Shown in pieces: positions 47,191 to 59,074 of a DNA stretch of 64,000 nt (the stretch's first letter is position 1; each line of letters begins with the position of its first letter). Position numbers and translations under genes: made by a program. Where the stretch lies: assembly GCA_030704615.1 (NCBI GenBank), contig CM060732.1:56215053-56279052 (forward strand), in the 5' to 3' direction. Below the pieces are notes generated by a model that was not told the DNA's origin, searched no databases, and saw only the letters and a program-made list of their open reading frames with translations. This DNA is from Takakia lepidozioides (Eukaryota; Streptophyta; Takakiopsida; Takakiales; Takakiaceae).

Positions 47191-49582
47191 CTCACCACCC
47201 TCTTGGGGGGTGGATCAGGGTCTCTGTTGGCTCCAGCCTGGCGAAACAACCACCTTGTTAGGATATACCTTTGGTATTAACCTCACAGACCAGCAAATCT
47301 TTGCCTCTACATTATCCAAACTAAAGAAAAAATTGACCTACTGGGGGTCAAAGCATCTCTCTCTCGTTGGTAGAGCCTTAGTGGTGAATCAGATTCATTC
47401 AACTGGTTTATGGTACTATGCCTCCTCATGGCGCCCTAACTCTAAACATATGCAAGTAATCAGACGTCTCCTCCGGAACTTCATTTGGGGAGCAGAAAGC
47501 TCCATTCACAACAAGAGACCACAAGTAGCTTGGTTACAGATCTGTTTACCAAAAAAAGAAGGAGGGATAGGGGTGTTGGACCCTGAACTACAGATAGTGG
47601 CCCTCCTTGGAAAATGGACTCCGCGCTTTCTTGGACCAGAAGGAGGTTGCTGGAAATTTTTGGTCTATGACCACATTGCCAATTCCTCGCCACTCAAAAA
47701 CACCCCTTGGACCCCATCATTGCGCTGGATCACTCAAGGCTTCAACCTTAAATCAGTCAGTTCCACTCTATGGTCCAACATCTGGTTGGCCTGGGGAAGG
47801 CTCTGAAAACTGCTTACAAAAGCCCAGCCAAGCAACTTCTATGAAATCAAAAGACAACATCTATTTCTCAATGACATACCTCTAACTGCTCCTCAGAAAA
47901 ACCAGGCTATGAGATGGTCCAAATGGGACTGCCTCGGGGTCGGACAGGTTCATAACATATGGTCGGGAGATAGTCTCATCTCTCAAGATGCGCTGGCCCT
48001 TTTTGTGGGGAGGTCCCGGGCATCTAAAGGTTACCATGATATCATTCAAACTATCCCACCACAGTGGCTGGCCACTCTGGCACTTGGCCCTCCGCAGCCA
48101 GCTCCCAACTCATGGGCTTTAGTCATTCTGCAAAACAAGCTTACCATTCTGTTTCTAGATGAACTCAGTCACAATGATATGTCAGTATACACCTTCTCTA
48201 TTGACACCTTCTCTCTTAGGCTTACACTTACAAACTCAAACCCAGTTCACTTCAATCTCAGGACTCTAACGCCGGTGAGGATATGCTGCTGGACAGCCCC
48301 AGATAAAGCCATGGATCCTATACCGCCCCTTACAACCACAACCAGATCATGGCTTCTTTCTAACACCTTTGTCTGGATTCTAGGGAGACCTCTCGCAGAA
48401 ATGGACATTGACCCCCAAGAATGGTCCTGGAAATTCAACAATGTTCCAGAGCCCTTCTTTGCATACACAACTAAGAAGGGATACAAAGCATTATCTGTGT
48501 CTCGACCTATGAACAAGAAATGGGAAGCTAGATGGGGATTGTACAATTTCTGTGATGAAAAGTGGAAGACTATTTGGGGTTCAGTTTGGATTAAATCCCG
48601 CCCTTCAAAGATTGCATCCTTTCTATGGCAATTAGTAAACAAGGTTCTCAAAGGTGGGGAATGGCTACAGTTTCAGAGTTCAATTTTATGTGCTTGCTGT
48701 TCTACTGTAGTGACAGAATCGATAGAACATTGCCTCCTCTCCTGCCAAGCCCCAGCAAGGATTTGGCCCCATATCAAAACCTTCTATCAAACCTGGAACC
48801 CTTCCTCTCTTTCAGACACAATCATTCTCCTAAACTATGATCCAACCACAAAAAACAGAGCCATTAACTGCCCTGTTTTTGAAACCTTAAGAGCATCAGT
48901 CTTGTGGCATCTATGGAAACTAAGATGCAAGAATACCTTTCTAGGAGAGACCACTTCCATATCTGCCCTCCTGGCTACTGTATTTCTTGACTTACAAACT
49001 GAAGCTAGGAAGGCATGGGCCAAAATATGTGCAGTCATACAGCGGGATGCCAGGAACGCGGAGGCCATCCACATGAACTTTCAGCACACCTGGGGTAGAA
49101 AGGGGATCATATGCAGCAGCCCTGTGTAGGACCAATGCTACTGGAACGCTCTCCCCCCAGCAGCCTGGCGAGATCTCCGTGCGCCGCTACACTCTTTCCC
49201 CCGAATTTGAAAGGGACATCAACTGGAAGCATCTGAAACCCTCCTCGACGGCTTCCAAGTTGCACTACAGATAGATCGCAATTTCCATCGTGGAGAAGAT
49301 CAATGAACTATCTACTCTCATTGCCACTCCTCCCCTGCCATTCTAGACAATCTTAGAAAGTCCATCAGGACACTCCTCTCTCCTAAGCTTCGCTTCAGAT
49401 CTAGGGCAGTGTGCCCGGTTTTTTTTTCCCATCAAATAATTGATAATAAATATATCAGGGATATAACCCCCTGTTCCTTAAATAAAATAAAAAATAAAAT
49501 AAAATAAATAAATCTTTAAACATGTTAAGAATAGTAATATGCCTCAAGGGTAGATCACTATAGCATGGATGTGTGGGATCTG

Positions 49583-49722
49583 GCATAATAATAATATATG
49601 ACGTCTCCTTTGGGAGGTGTAAATTATGGTCCCAAAGGGCACAACTTTGTGACACCACTCCGGGGATTGAACCCACAACCGCTTTTGAGGTGGTATGTGG
49701 GCATTACCACTGGGCTACAATG
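49583..49722 (-). mobile_element. tRNA-derived SINE, copy 3
   Basis: The minus strand has an intact A box (TAGCCCAGTGG, 49707-49717) and B box (GGTTCAATCCC, 49663-49673), then a body ending in an ATT tail at 49583-49597. This is the best preserved promoter of the three SINEs here. No clear target duplication was found. It lies inside hAT3 to the right of the L1 tail. Confidence 0.75.
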
Positions 49723-50050
49723 TGGTGGGGCTGGCTGCTGCGTATTACTGCTCGTCCCCTCCACACATATGACAAAACCTACCAGATCTAAGGTGGACCC
49801 CGTATGCCCCATCTAAATTTAATACCCGGACCCTGACCCATTACATTGGCCCACGAGTAGCGGGTTTAACGGGTTCTGGACCCAGCAGGCGGGTCCGGGT
49901 CCGGTTCCGGGTTCATTTTAGAAATGAATCCGAGTTAGGGTCCGGGTTTTTTGTGATAGCACGGGTCTGGGTGCGGGTGCGGGTAACCCGGATCCTAACC
50001 CGCTGGGTACCCGCCTTCAAAATCCGGACCCGCACAACACTGGCAGAAAC

Positions 50051-50869
50051 CCATAGGAGGTCTGCCCAAAGGGTCAAAAACACCCCCTCTTAAGGTCCTA
50101 AATACTTTGTTCAATGAGAAACACCCCCTCTTTAGGTCTTAAATACTTTCTCATTGAACAATATTAGCGTCTTGAATGCCCGCGCGTGTGGCAGAGGGGT
50201 CGCGGAGGGTGGGCGCGCCCAGACCCGGCCAGTCTACTGCTGGGTCTGTCGGGCAAGCTAGTCTGTTGGGGCCCACAATATACACATAAAGCATTAGTTA
50301 ACTTTCTAGCTTTCTATCTTTCAAATCATGTGAGGTTGTACTGTGGCAGATTTGTGGCAGATTTGTCGAAGGGTCTGCGAGTCCGCTCGTTGGTCTGCTG
50401 GAGGGTCTGCCCAATCCGCTAGAAGGTCTGCAGCGGTAGATGAACAAGGACTTGGAAAAATTTCAGAATCTGGCCGACCCGGTGAATGGGCGGTGGACCG
50501 TACATGCAGGGCCCATGAGCTCACCCCATGGGCCATCCTGGCGGCATTCAAGACGCTAATAGTAAAAAATGAGAGGCGTTCATACGCATTGCACATTGCA
50601 AAAATATACCATATCATACCTGTATTTTTGCACATTCGGTATAAAGAAGATGCCATAAATGCCTTTGAATTCCCTTGCCCTAACTCCACACATACACCTA
50701 CTCTGCCTTTGGAGGCTCACGTAGCAACAATACTGGCATCAATACCAATCTTGTCCATCGCAATACCAAACGGGTAGGGTATATACCATAGTATGGAGCA
50801 AGGTATGTATTGCCCCTAGTATGGTATTGCACAGGTATTGGCCACTTTACCTATCAGCCGGGTATGGTC
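50051..50869. other. Spacer between hAT3 and hAT2, with one hairpin
   Basis: It contains a perfect 13-bp inverted repeat (GTTCAATGAGAAA, 50109-50121, and its complement 50147-50159) and an AACACCCCCTCTT motif given twice. A GC-rich stretch runs at 50180-50270 and GGTCTGC motifs recur at 50370-50440. A frame at 50343-50777 has no recognised domain. Confidence 0.5.
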
Positions 50870-51323
50870 CAGTGTTGGCCGGGTATGGCATTTAGACATT
50901 CATACCCGAGGGTTATTTGCCAGTTATGCATACGTGCATAACCAGAAAGTGTAGCCCCAGGGATCCGACTATGGAAGGGAACTGGCGAAGGCCATCCAGG
51001 TTGCTAACCGACTAGGGAACCGGGCGACGTGCTTGTAAGGGTGTTATACCCAGAGCGAGATCCGAAGCAAGTATGGATGGCGTAGAGGCGGTTCTAGATA
51101 ATGCAGGTGCAGGATCCAAAAGAAATGCTTTCAACTTATTTTGATTTCGCCGCCATGCACGAATGCATGTCTGCTCTATCACGCCGCCATTGACATCTTT
51201 TCAATCAATTCTATCATCCCTCCATTAAGGTTTCTTGTTTATGTTTTGTGCAATGGCAAACGTGCTGCTTGATTTCATAACCTTTTCCTCATTTGAGTTT
51301 TGTTTTTGTAACTTTCTCTTGTC

Positions 51324-53690
51324 ATGGCTCAGCAAGATAGCTGTGACGTGTTTGCCGATGGTGTACATGGTAGACAGGCAAAATCGGGTACTCTCGCTAT
51401 AATTGACTTAGAGTGCGGAACTTCAAATGATGGAGGAGGCATTGATGTAGCTATCGATATTGCCCCACAGATTGCAGAGTTGCAACAGTCACAAGTTTTG
51501 CAAGGATGAGCTGATTTTTGGAAACCCTACAACCGCAGTTCGGTTTGTTGGTCATTTTTTGCTCTAAACGATTCACTTCATGTCGATACTGTCAACCCAC
51601 AAATGCTGCGATGCATTATTTGTCACTCTCAATCTACAACTACCAACATTATTGGCCAGCGCATCGTTGCTAGAAAAGGCTTGGTGAAATACAACAAAGA
51701 CAACAGAATTACAACAATGGGCAAACATGTGCACATGGCTCATCCTCATTTATTTGCCATGATGAAAGCACAGGTCAGCAGAACAATCGCAAATGGCCGA
51801 GCACAGTTGTCAAGCAAGAAAGAAATGGTCATTGCCTACAGGTTGTGCCATCACTTCATTTTTCGGTTCTACCACTCGCTATTAAAAAAAACAGACGAGC
51901 AACAAGTGAAGTTTCTTGAGGACCTCGTGCTTTACATGGCTAAGGGTTACAGATCCTTGTCTTCAGTGGAAAATATATGGCTCAGGAAGTTGGTTTTGAG
52001 GCAATGCCCCCGAGTTGTCTTTCCTTCCCGCAAGGCTCTGGTCGACAAAATTTTGCCATCGATGGTTACCAAGACAATGGAGAATTATGTGTTGTCTTCT
52101 TTGAATACTTGTGTGACCGGCTCTGCCAACTTTGACTTGTGGATGAGTAGGGGTGGGATAGACACATTTGATCTAGTCATCAACTTCCTCAATGACAAGT
52201 GGATCCCAATGCATGTGACAATGGGATTATTCGAGGTATCTGATACCTCAGGTGCAGCGATGGCAATACAACTGCAATCTCTTCTTCATACTTTTGGCTT
52301 GACACAACGTATAATCGCCTTTGTTAAGGATGAAGGAGGAAAATTGAGTACCATGGCAGCTGCTCTTAGATCCATTGTGTCGTGTGACTTCCTACAGACA
52401 CAATCAGTTTTGAGGTCGCATGCTTTGGACATGTTATGTCTAAAGCATGTTAGTATGCGACAAATGATCTGAAAGTCTGTCTTGGTTTGAGGGAGGGTTC
52501 GATCAAAGATGCTCAGGCCTGTTTACAGAAGACTATTACTTGGACAAAGAAATCTGGAAAGGGTCGGCAAGAATGGAATAAGACATGCATAGACTTTGGC
52601 CTACGGCCTCGCAAGCTGAAGACTCCCGTGAAAACCAGGTTTGCATCTAAAGTCATAATGTTTGAAGAGACCCTTGAGTTTAAAGAGGCCATTATCACAT
52701 GTTACAATCGGCAAACTCTTACTTTGCAACAAAGAGTTCCTAAGCCTCAGGTATGGGCTATTGCCGAAGCAGTTACAAGTTCTTTGAACCCTGTGGTGAC
52801 TGCTTGTGTTCTTAATCAATCAACAGGTCACTGGTTGTTGTCTGATGCCCTCAATGTTACCATCTCTTTGTCCGTGTGCATGCAAGAGGAGAAAGCTCAG
52901 TTTCATGATGAGACTCAGCCACCTGATTCTTGGATGCGGAGCTTCTCGTACTCCAAAGCTGAATTCGTGAAGAGGTCATTACTGTTTTGCAGCCTTTTCT
53001 CAACTTTTTGGTGTCATTTAATGTCAGGAAGTCACAGAACATGTTGGCGCTGATGTTGGACCCTCGTTTCAAAGGCCTGAAATTGGTCACGGATTATGTG
53101 GGACGTGGTGCAACTATCTAGATTGTTTCAGAATATGACCAGAAAGCACTGATCCCTCTACTACTGCTTTGCTTCAAAAGATTGAACCCTTGTGCATCTG
53201 CAAGTGATAGTGTCTCCAATAATGTTGAAATTGCTGAAGAGAACAATCTTTTTGGGGAGGGAGTATCTGACGAAGAATCCTCGATTACTTGTGCAGGGAG
53301 AGCTATCTTTGTTTAGGCGGCTGTCCATTCTGCCAATAGCATCTTCAGATCCCCTGTCATGGTGGCAGGATCATGAGGGACAATTTCCAAATGTGGCATT
53401 TTTGGCCAAACAAATTTTGGGCATTCATGGTCCCAATCAAGACTGAACGTGTGTTCAGTATTGCTGGTGTCCTCACATCACTTGGGCATTATTGTTTGCA
53501 GGTTGAGAACTTGGATCGTTTGATCATGGTCATCAAGAATTGGCCGGATGACCCTCGGCTTGACTGCAACCTTCAAGACCGTGCCTTGAAAAGTTTTATG
53601 GCTACAGATGCTTGTCTTTCCAAGGAGAATTATGGTGCGATAGAAGAAGCAAGTTTCTTTGAGGAGCTGCCTCTGGAGCACGAGAATTAA
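51324..53690 (+). pseudogene. hAT2 transposase, broken
   Basis: An ATG at 51324 opens MAQQDSCDVFADG. A stop at 51507-51509 interrupts a frame that otherwise runs to 52472. It contains FWKPYNRSS, the BED-type CIICH...HVHMAHPH finger, SANFDLWMSRGGIDTF, TSGAAMA and FVKDEGGKL. A shift near 52450 leads to 52487-53053 (ITWTKKSGKGRQEW, WLLSDALNV), and another near 53000-53050 follows. The end 53373-53690 has TERVFSIAGVLTSLG and NLDRLI of the dimerisation region. It is clearly related to the hAT1 transposase but diverged, so the two elements are separate lineages. Confidence 0.88.
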
Positions 53691-56300
53691 ACTTGCACAA
53701 CAAAACCTCACTTGACAGTACAAGTGGATTATCATTGTACATGGCCTTCACTTGGATAGTTGTTATCTTCTGGAATCATGTTGTTGTCTATTGTGCATTT
53801 AGTGGCCCTATAAACTAGGTTTCCATGGATCATTTCTCTGGGGGTTCAAGGCACCTGCAAGTTGGCCTCCAGTTTTAGGCAGCCTTGTTCTAGTAACAGT
53901 ATTGTGTTTTGTTGGGTATGTCACTGTCCCCAATGTCTGGACAACAAACCCTGATATGACGTGCATAACATTCTTCAAGTTGTGGGTTGTTCTGGTCTAG
54001 CCCGAGTCTTGCAGGTGCAGTATATAATCTCTACTTCATTGCCAGTTGTTGAGGCTAGTCTTGCCGAGATACACTGGCATGGCTGGGTGTGTGGGCATGC
54101 GTGTGATTCAAGAAGTTAGTTTAACGTCCAGCAAATTAACATCCAGCAATGTCTGAATATTCTCTCCAGTAAGGGACTTATTATCTTGGTGTAATCAATT
54201 TGTTAGGGCTTTTCCATATTTTCCTCTAGAAAGCCCTTCACATAAGCATCAATCTGCTGTGTGCTATGCCCAGAAACGGCATTGCTATTTAGTTGCCTAT
54301 AACGTAATAATGTAGTTTTGTGAGTTTCAAAAAAAAAAAGTACTTAAGAGCTCTTGTTGCTAGACTTGAGGGGAAAAGTGAGGGAGAATCTGGTGAAACA
54401 CCACTATTAGTAACTCTGCCTCTCTTTCTCTCTCTGCCGAGATTATGAAGTGTCATTTCATTTTTGTTCTCTACGCTTCATAGAGCCATCCCTGAGTATA
54501 TGCTCTCTCTTCTCTTGTTGTTCATTTCTCTAACACATTCATTTATTTTCTCCCGTAGTTTTACTTAATTCCACGGACACTGTGCTGGTTGTGTCATGAG
54601 TCTTTTTTTGTTTGGCAGGCATAAACCACTAAAAGATGCACGTTTCCTGAGCTTGGTCTATGCTTGTGTACTCGGGGTGGCAGGTGGTGGAACTGAAGGT
54701 GCAGCCAACTGCTAAATCTGTTGAAGGACCATGAGCACTGCTAGCTCTTGTCCACATACATGTGCAAATCCATGTTCCCTGTTTCCACTTTCTGTCTATG
54801 ATTTCATTCAGCATGGCCCGATTACTGCAATTAGCCCGGGTTTGTCTCCGCAGATCCAGTGGAAGAAAGACCATGGTAAGTTTGATCTTCCTTTCACTCA
54901 AGGCACTGTTGTATCCTCTCTATTGTCCTTCAGAGGTAATAAATCTCTCTTCTCTCTATGGATGGTCTTTGACATGAAAAGTCTTATGGCAATTTCATGC
55001 TTAAGTTGTCACCCAGTGTTATATAATAACCTACTCTGATGGTATAGAATTACACAAAAATACTTTCAGTCTTCATGGTTCATGGCATTCGCATGCCGGG
55101 CACTAGGCTAGCTTTCAAACTCAGATTGGGTTGCCTAAAGAGTAACTTGACTTCACGGGGGAAGAAACGATCCCACATTTGTGAAGATTTGTTGATGCCT
55201 TTGTAGTTGGTACTCTTATGAATAAGAAGCCCCATTTGGAATCATCAAATGAATTTTTGGTGCACCTTGTTTTGCTCTGTTTGAGCTTTTGAGACAAGCT
55301 GAAAGATGTGGCACTCATAAGTCTGCACTCAATTTAGTTTTGCAAGAAAGCCCCACTGGACAATAGTGATGCTTATAAGCCTAATGAGCACATTCAGCTA
55401 TTAGGGTATGTACTTGATGAAGCTTAGAGTCAGAATGCATGCAGCCCTTGCTTGACATGTATGAAGACCCTGGTAAGTGCCCAAGTTCTGAAACATAAAG
55501 GCTAATAGCATGAGGCTGGTTGGTGTGCAGGCCGAGAGGAGGCTCTTCTCATAGCAACATTTGACAAAGGGTTATATCCCCACTCCACCATTATGATTGA
55601 ATGACTTGTCCCTTTGAAATCATTTTTCTTCCAGTGGTGGTGTAAATCTCATTTGCCTAAGTGTCACAAGAAGGTGCAATTTTGTCAAGTTAGGCATCTG
55701 CAATTTAATCAAATACGAGGAAAATTCCAATATCTCCAACTCTCATATCTGGTGAAAGCCCATCACAACCAAGGTTTGTCAATGAGAAAATGATCGTTCT
55801 GGTGCTTGCATTCTTGAGAGTTGATATATAGATTGTTGTCAGTGCACACCAGGAGTGCACTTCCCTGTGCAGAGTTGTGTAACTTACAAGATTACATTTT
55901 GTGTGTAATTGCTTTAATTTTAAGTCAAAGTACATTGCTTAATAGTCAATGACACAAATTTGATGACATAGAGTTTGATATGGCTAGGCTCTTTGCAGCC
56001 AGCTTTGCTCATTTTGAAAGGGTCTTTTCCTGAAACATGTGGCCAGTAATCGTGGTAACCCAGATTTTCCTTTGAGAGATTTTGAGACACTTTATAGGAG
56101 AATCCATACTTCTAGAATCATGCACTATTCAAGTAAGCATCACAATGATGGCACATACAAAATAACACGCCCGATTATATTCAATTTGCAGAGATATGAA
56201 ATACTATGATTCTAGTAGGGTAGTTTGTTTGTGTAACCGCCTGTGACTCTTCAAATCTCTTTATTATTACTATTATTTTTCTGGTCCTCTTGAAATCTAA
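53691..56300. other. 3' half of hAT2 without a recognised gene
   Basis: Only short frames occur. One (54731-55039) lacks any known domain. A LINE family 2-like terminus (GATTATGAAGTGTCATTTC) is seen near 54440-54462. It may hold decayed exons of a second hAT protein or captured DNA. Confidence 0.45.
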
Positions 56301-56332
56301 ATATATCCACCGTCCCCTGTTCAAAAAAAACA

Positions 56333-56380
56333 AAAAACAAACAAACAAACAAACAAACAAATATATATATATATATATAT
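56333..56380 (+). repeat. CAAA and AT microsatellites
   Basis: A run of CAAA units passes directly into a run of AT dinucleotides. Confidence 0.9.
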
Positions 56381-56849
56381 GTATGTCATAGCTGAAAATC
56401 AATTTATCCTCTCACAGGCCTAATTTGTCAGCCAAGTGTTTCCCTTTTAAAAAATAAATAAAATAAATAAAACCACTATTGAAATATAGGACGTAGTCTT
56501 CCACTTGGATAACCGGCATATTGATAACCGAGACACTTTTTTTGGGGACCCTTCTATTGATAACTTGAAACGACTTAATTTTCGAACCACTACATTATAT
56601 ATAACCGCCTCCATACCACTTTAAATGATGATGCCTTACCCGGACCCTTCAATATGCCCAAAATGTGATACCGGCCAACACTAGTACGGTCTTACCTACC
56701 CGGGTTGATATCTGTATTGATACCCGGGTGGACCTATGTCTTTTCATCCCTTGGATGAAAAATTGCAACCTATCAACCAATATTCATTTATCCAATCCAA
56801 ACTACATACTAAATGGAAGGCCCATAGTCAACTCACCCCATAACCCAGG

Positions 56850-57657
56850 GACCAGAAAATAATAACGCGCAAGTAGACAAGGCCTTTGATCTACTATTCT
56901 CATCAGACTACCTTTCTCTCTGCATAGTAGACAAAGTTCTGCATGGTACAATCGGCCACAAACTGATGATGCACATCATCATGGAGATCTATCTACATGG
57001 CGACGCATTTGCGATCATGCACACAAGACAAGTCCCGAGTCCAAATTTTGCTTCATCTATCTTGCATCGGAGGATATCAAGAAAAGAATGTTGGTATATG
57101 GTATTTGCATCGAACATACCTTGCTCAAGCCACAGCTCCATACCCGAAGAACCAATATGATAGGTATTACAGCCACACCACAGGAGATTGTTGCTGAAAG
57201 ACATGCACTCATGTTGGTAATAAAAAGTCTCAACCCCCTACACTCACAAGCGAATACAGAGGCTGCATTCCACGCTATTCTTGGCAATGAGAACATCGCG
57301 CAGATACACTTCAGCAAAGTCATTCCTGCCGAGAAATCCAAGCATATCGGTATGGTTCCATTCATCCGCAAGAACCCGACCATTGACACGCAATGATGTA
57401 ACAAACCACATATACTCGAGCTAGACCGTTATGTCAAATTCAAGCCTCGTACGAACAGCCTGAACGGCTCCGCCCCACTAGCCAAGGAAATACTGGAACG
57501 ACTTCGTGTTGCCAATATAAATCAGGCTCTAGTGGACACTATCAACTCCATCAACATCAAGCTAGGCTCAAGCTCCAATCACGGCCACGACTCCATGATG
57601 TCCGAAATTGACAAACTCATGTTATCTCGATCAAAACCAATATACGAGGAGACCTAA
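56850..57657 (+). pseudogene. Possible retroelement ORF1 (gag-like), frameshifted
   Basis: The reading starts in one frame (KAFDLLFSSDYLSL, GDAFAIMHTRQVP) and moves to another near 57030 (FCFIYLASEDIKKRM, then frame 57088-57396). It passes a stop at 57394-57396 and continues to about 57657 (HILELDRYVKFKPR, EIDKLMLSRSK). Codon use is A- and C-rich, like the LINE at 60174 onward. I infer, with low confidence, the ORF1 of that LINE, separated from it by later insertions. No domain is recognised. Confidence 0.35.
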
Positions 57658-57659
57658 CA

Positions 57660-59070
57660 GCTATGTCCCTTCACAAAGCGCCTAATCCGAATTTATGGAG
57701 GAAGGGTAAACACCTTTCTCAGTGCCCCTCCACTCTTGGGTGGTTGAATTCAAACCTAACCTTAAGAGGCTTCATTAAAACCAATCTTTGATTTTATGGG
57801 GATCTGGTCAATTTAGCTCACAATGGCTCTAATTTATATATTTAAACAATGCAAATCTTATATAATAAATAATAAATAGAGACATTTCCTACAAGTGGAA
57901 AATCTCGGGGAGATTCCAAAGATTCCACTTACATCTCTATGGGAACACAAAAACCTATTGAGAACGCATTCCTTCACGGGGAACCGCTTCAATGGTGGGG
58001 GAAACCAGTTCTTGAGGTTAAATGACAGATGACTACTTTTAAGTGTCCACATTCATCCACTTGGATGAGTTACAAGACAAAACAAAATAAAACAAAATGA
58101 AACATGCATACCAAATTATATTAACATACTCCAGTGGTGATACCTCATTCTTACCTTTTATTTCTATGAGAATGAGGATGATCTACCACCGGAACCGGTC
58201 ATCCCCTACTTCTAAACACTACACTATTCGCATACTGTAGCTTAAAATTAAGGATAAAGTATTTTTGCTCATATCCCAATCTTTCATTGTCTCTCCATAA
58301 GGCTCATCCTCTATAAGCTCCAAGAAGAAAACAACATACCTCCAGAATACCACCATCTGGGGTTACCATATATATTAAACTCAAGAATTATGGATCATTA
58401 GATCAAAAGATGTATGCAAAAGATATTTAAAGAGGGTTAGAAAAAAATCCTACCCAAAAAAATCCTAGGACCTCCCCCCTAAAGTCCAGAGACCAGCGGT
58501 CAGTGGGGGAAGGCAGTAGCGCCCGCCGAGGCGCGATTGGCCATGGACCGGCACTGACGGGCCTCCGCAGGCGCCGTCTAGTGGGCGGGCTGCTGGGGCG
58601 ATTGCCCAATAGTCTGTCCAGTAAAATAATCGAGCGCATGTACGCATGCCGGGCCTGGGCCCGGATGCTTGTCAGTAGTCATTGTTTGTTGTTGGGGCCC
58701 GTGCGACAAGCAGTGCTGCGACGTCCTTGCTTGGGCTGACCCCGGCTATTGACCAAATGGCTATGGTGGCTTGGCTCCACCCAGAAGCCCCTACCCTGGG
58801 TTATGATGGAACTGACCAGCCTCTAGAATATGAAATATAAAAAACACAAAAAAAAAAAAAAAACCCACCCCCCCTCCCAAAGGTTTCCTTCTCTCTTGCT
58901 TGGGGGGTTAGTGGATCTTCCTTGGCCTCCGGCCCAAACCTTCATATGTTGTCTTATATGGACAGAGCGACCAGTTAGTATTTGCTAGCTTAGAAAAATA
59001 ATATAGTAGAATAAAATAAATAACAAAACCACTTGATGTTTTTGGAATGGAACTCTCCCTCTCTTCAAAA
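57660..59070. other. Gene-poor stretch with GC-rich island
   Basis: It is AT-rich except for a GC-rich island at about 58480-58810 with frames on both strands but no known domain. A run of about 20 A residues at 58846-58863 follows it. No transposon ends were recognised. Confidence 0.5.
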
Positions 59071-59074
59071 ATAT

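Larger units (their letters stand above)
31586..49129 (+). pseudogene. L1 ORF2 endonuclease-reverse transcriptase, split by gypsy
   Basis: The frame 31586-32905 is an APE-type endonuclease with NIRGLG, FLQEHK, TGDLNMVEV and DHAPITL. Reverse transcriptase begins at 32950 (KSPGIDGISVEFYK, YRPITLLN). A shift near 33300 breaks it, and it continues in 33239-33902 with LLDFEKAFDRVEW, RQGCPLSPFLF and FVDD (33740-33751; FADD is usual). The gypsy element interrupts it at 33903. The frame resumes at 47191 exactly in register, passes a shift near 47806, and ends with a zinc-binding CACC...HCLLSC motif near 48700 and a stop at 49129. Confidence 0.85.
28413..49513 (+). mobile_element. L1-type LINE split by a gypsy element
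   Basis: Without the gypsy insert this is about 7.8 kb. It has a GC-rich 5' leader (start near 28413 is approximate), ORF1 with a zinc knuckle, and ORF2 with endonuclease, reverse transcriptase and a C-terminal zinc-binding region. An A-rich tail (TAAAATAAAAT) runs at about 49479-49513. The plus strand is rich in A and C. No target duplication could be fixed, although ACTTAAAC on the left and CTTTAAAC on the right are loosely alike. It lies inside hAT3. Confidence 0.88.
27896..50042. mobile_element. hAT transposon 3, outer shell of a nested insertion (22.1 kb)
   Basis: The left end CAGTGTTATGCGGGTTC and the right end (complement of CAGTGTTGTGCGGGTCC) are inverted repeats. A perfect 8-bp duplication, GCAGAAAC, flanks them at 27888-27895 and 50043-50050. 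Both subterminal regions (27896-28110 and 49810-50042) are dense in CCGGGT motifs. No transposase remnant is visible in its own 1.1-kb sequence, so it was probably non-autonomous. Its interior is taken over by an L1 LINE, itself split by a gypsy element, and by a SINE near the right end. Confidence 0.92.
50870..56683 (+). mobile_element. hAT transposon 2, complete, transposase broken
   Basis: The left end CAGTGTTGGCCGGGTAT and the right end (complement of TAGTGTTGGCCGGTAT) form inverted repeats with a first-base mismatch. The 8-bp duplication is GTATGGTC (50862-50869) and GTACGGTC (56684-56691), one base different. The transposase region is 51324-53690. The remaining 3 kb has no convincing gene. 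Confidence 0.92.

Noticed and set aside
49583-49722. A functional tRNA gene
   Set aside because: A and B boxes are present, but I could not fold a full cloverleaf, and an unrelated body and ATT tail follow, as in the SINE copies at 21 kb.
50343-50777. A 144-residue protein gene
   Set aside because: Much of it comes from simple GGTCTGC-type repeats and no domain is seen.
58427-58739. A gene in the GC-rich island
   Set aside because: Frames exist on both strands but composition alone explains their length and no motif was found.
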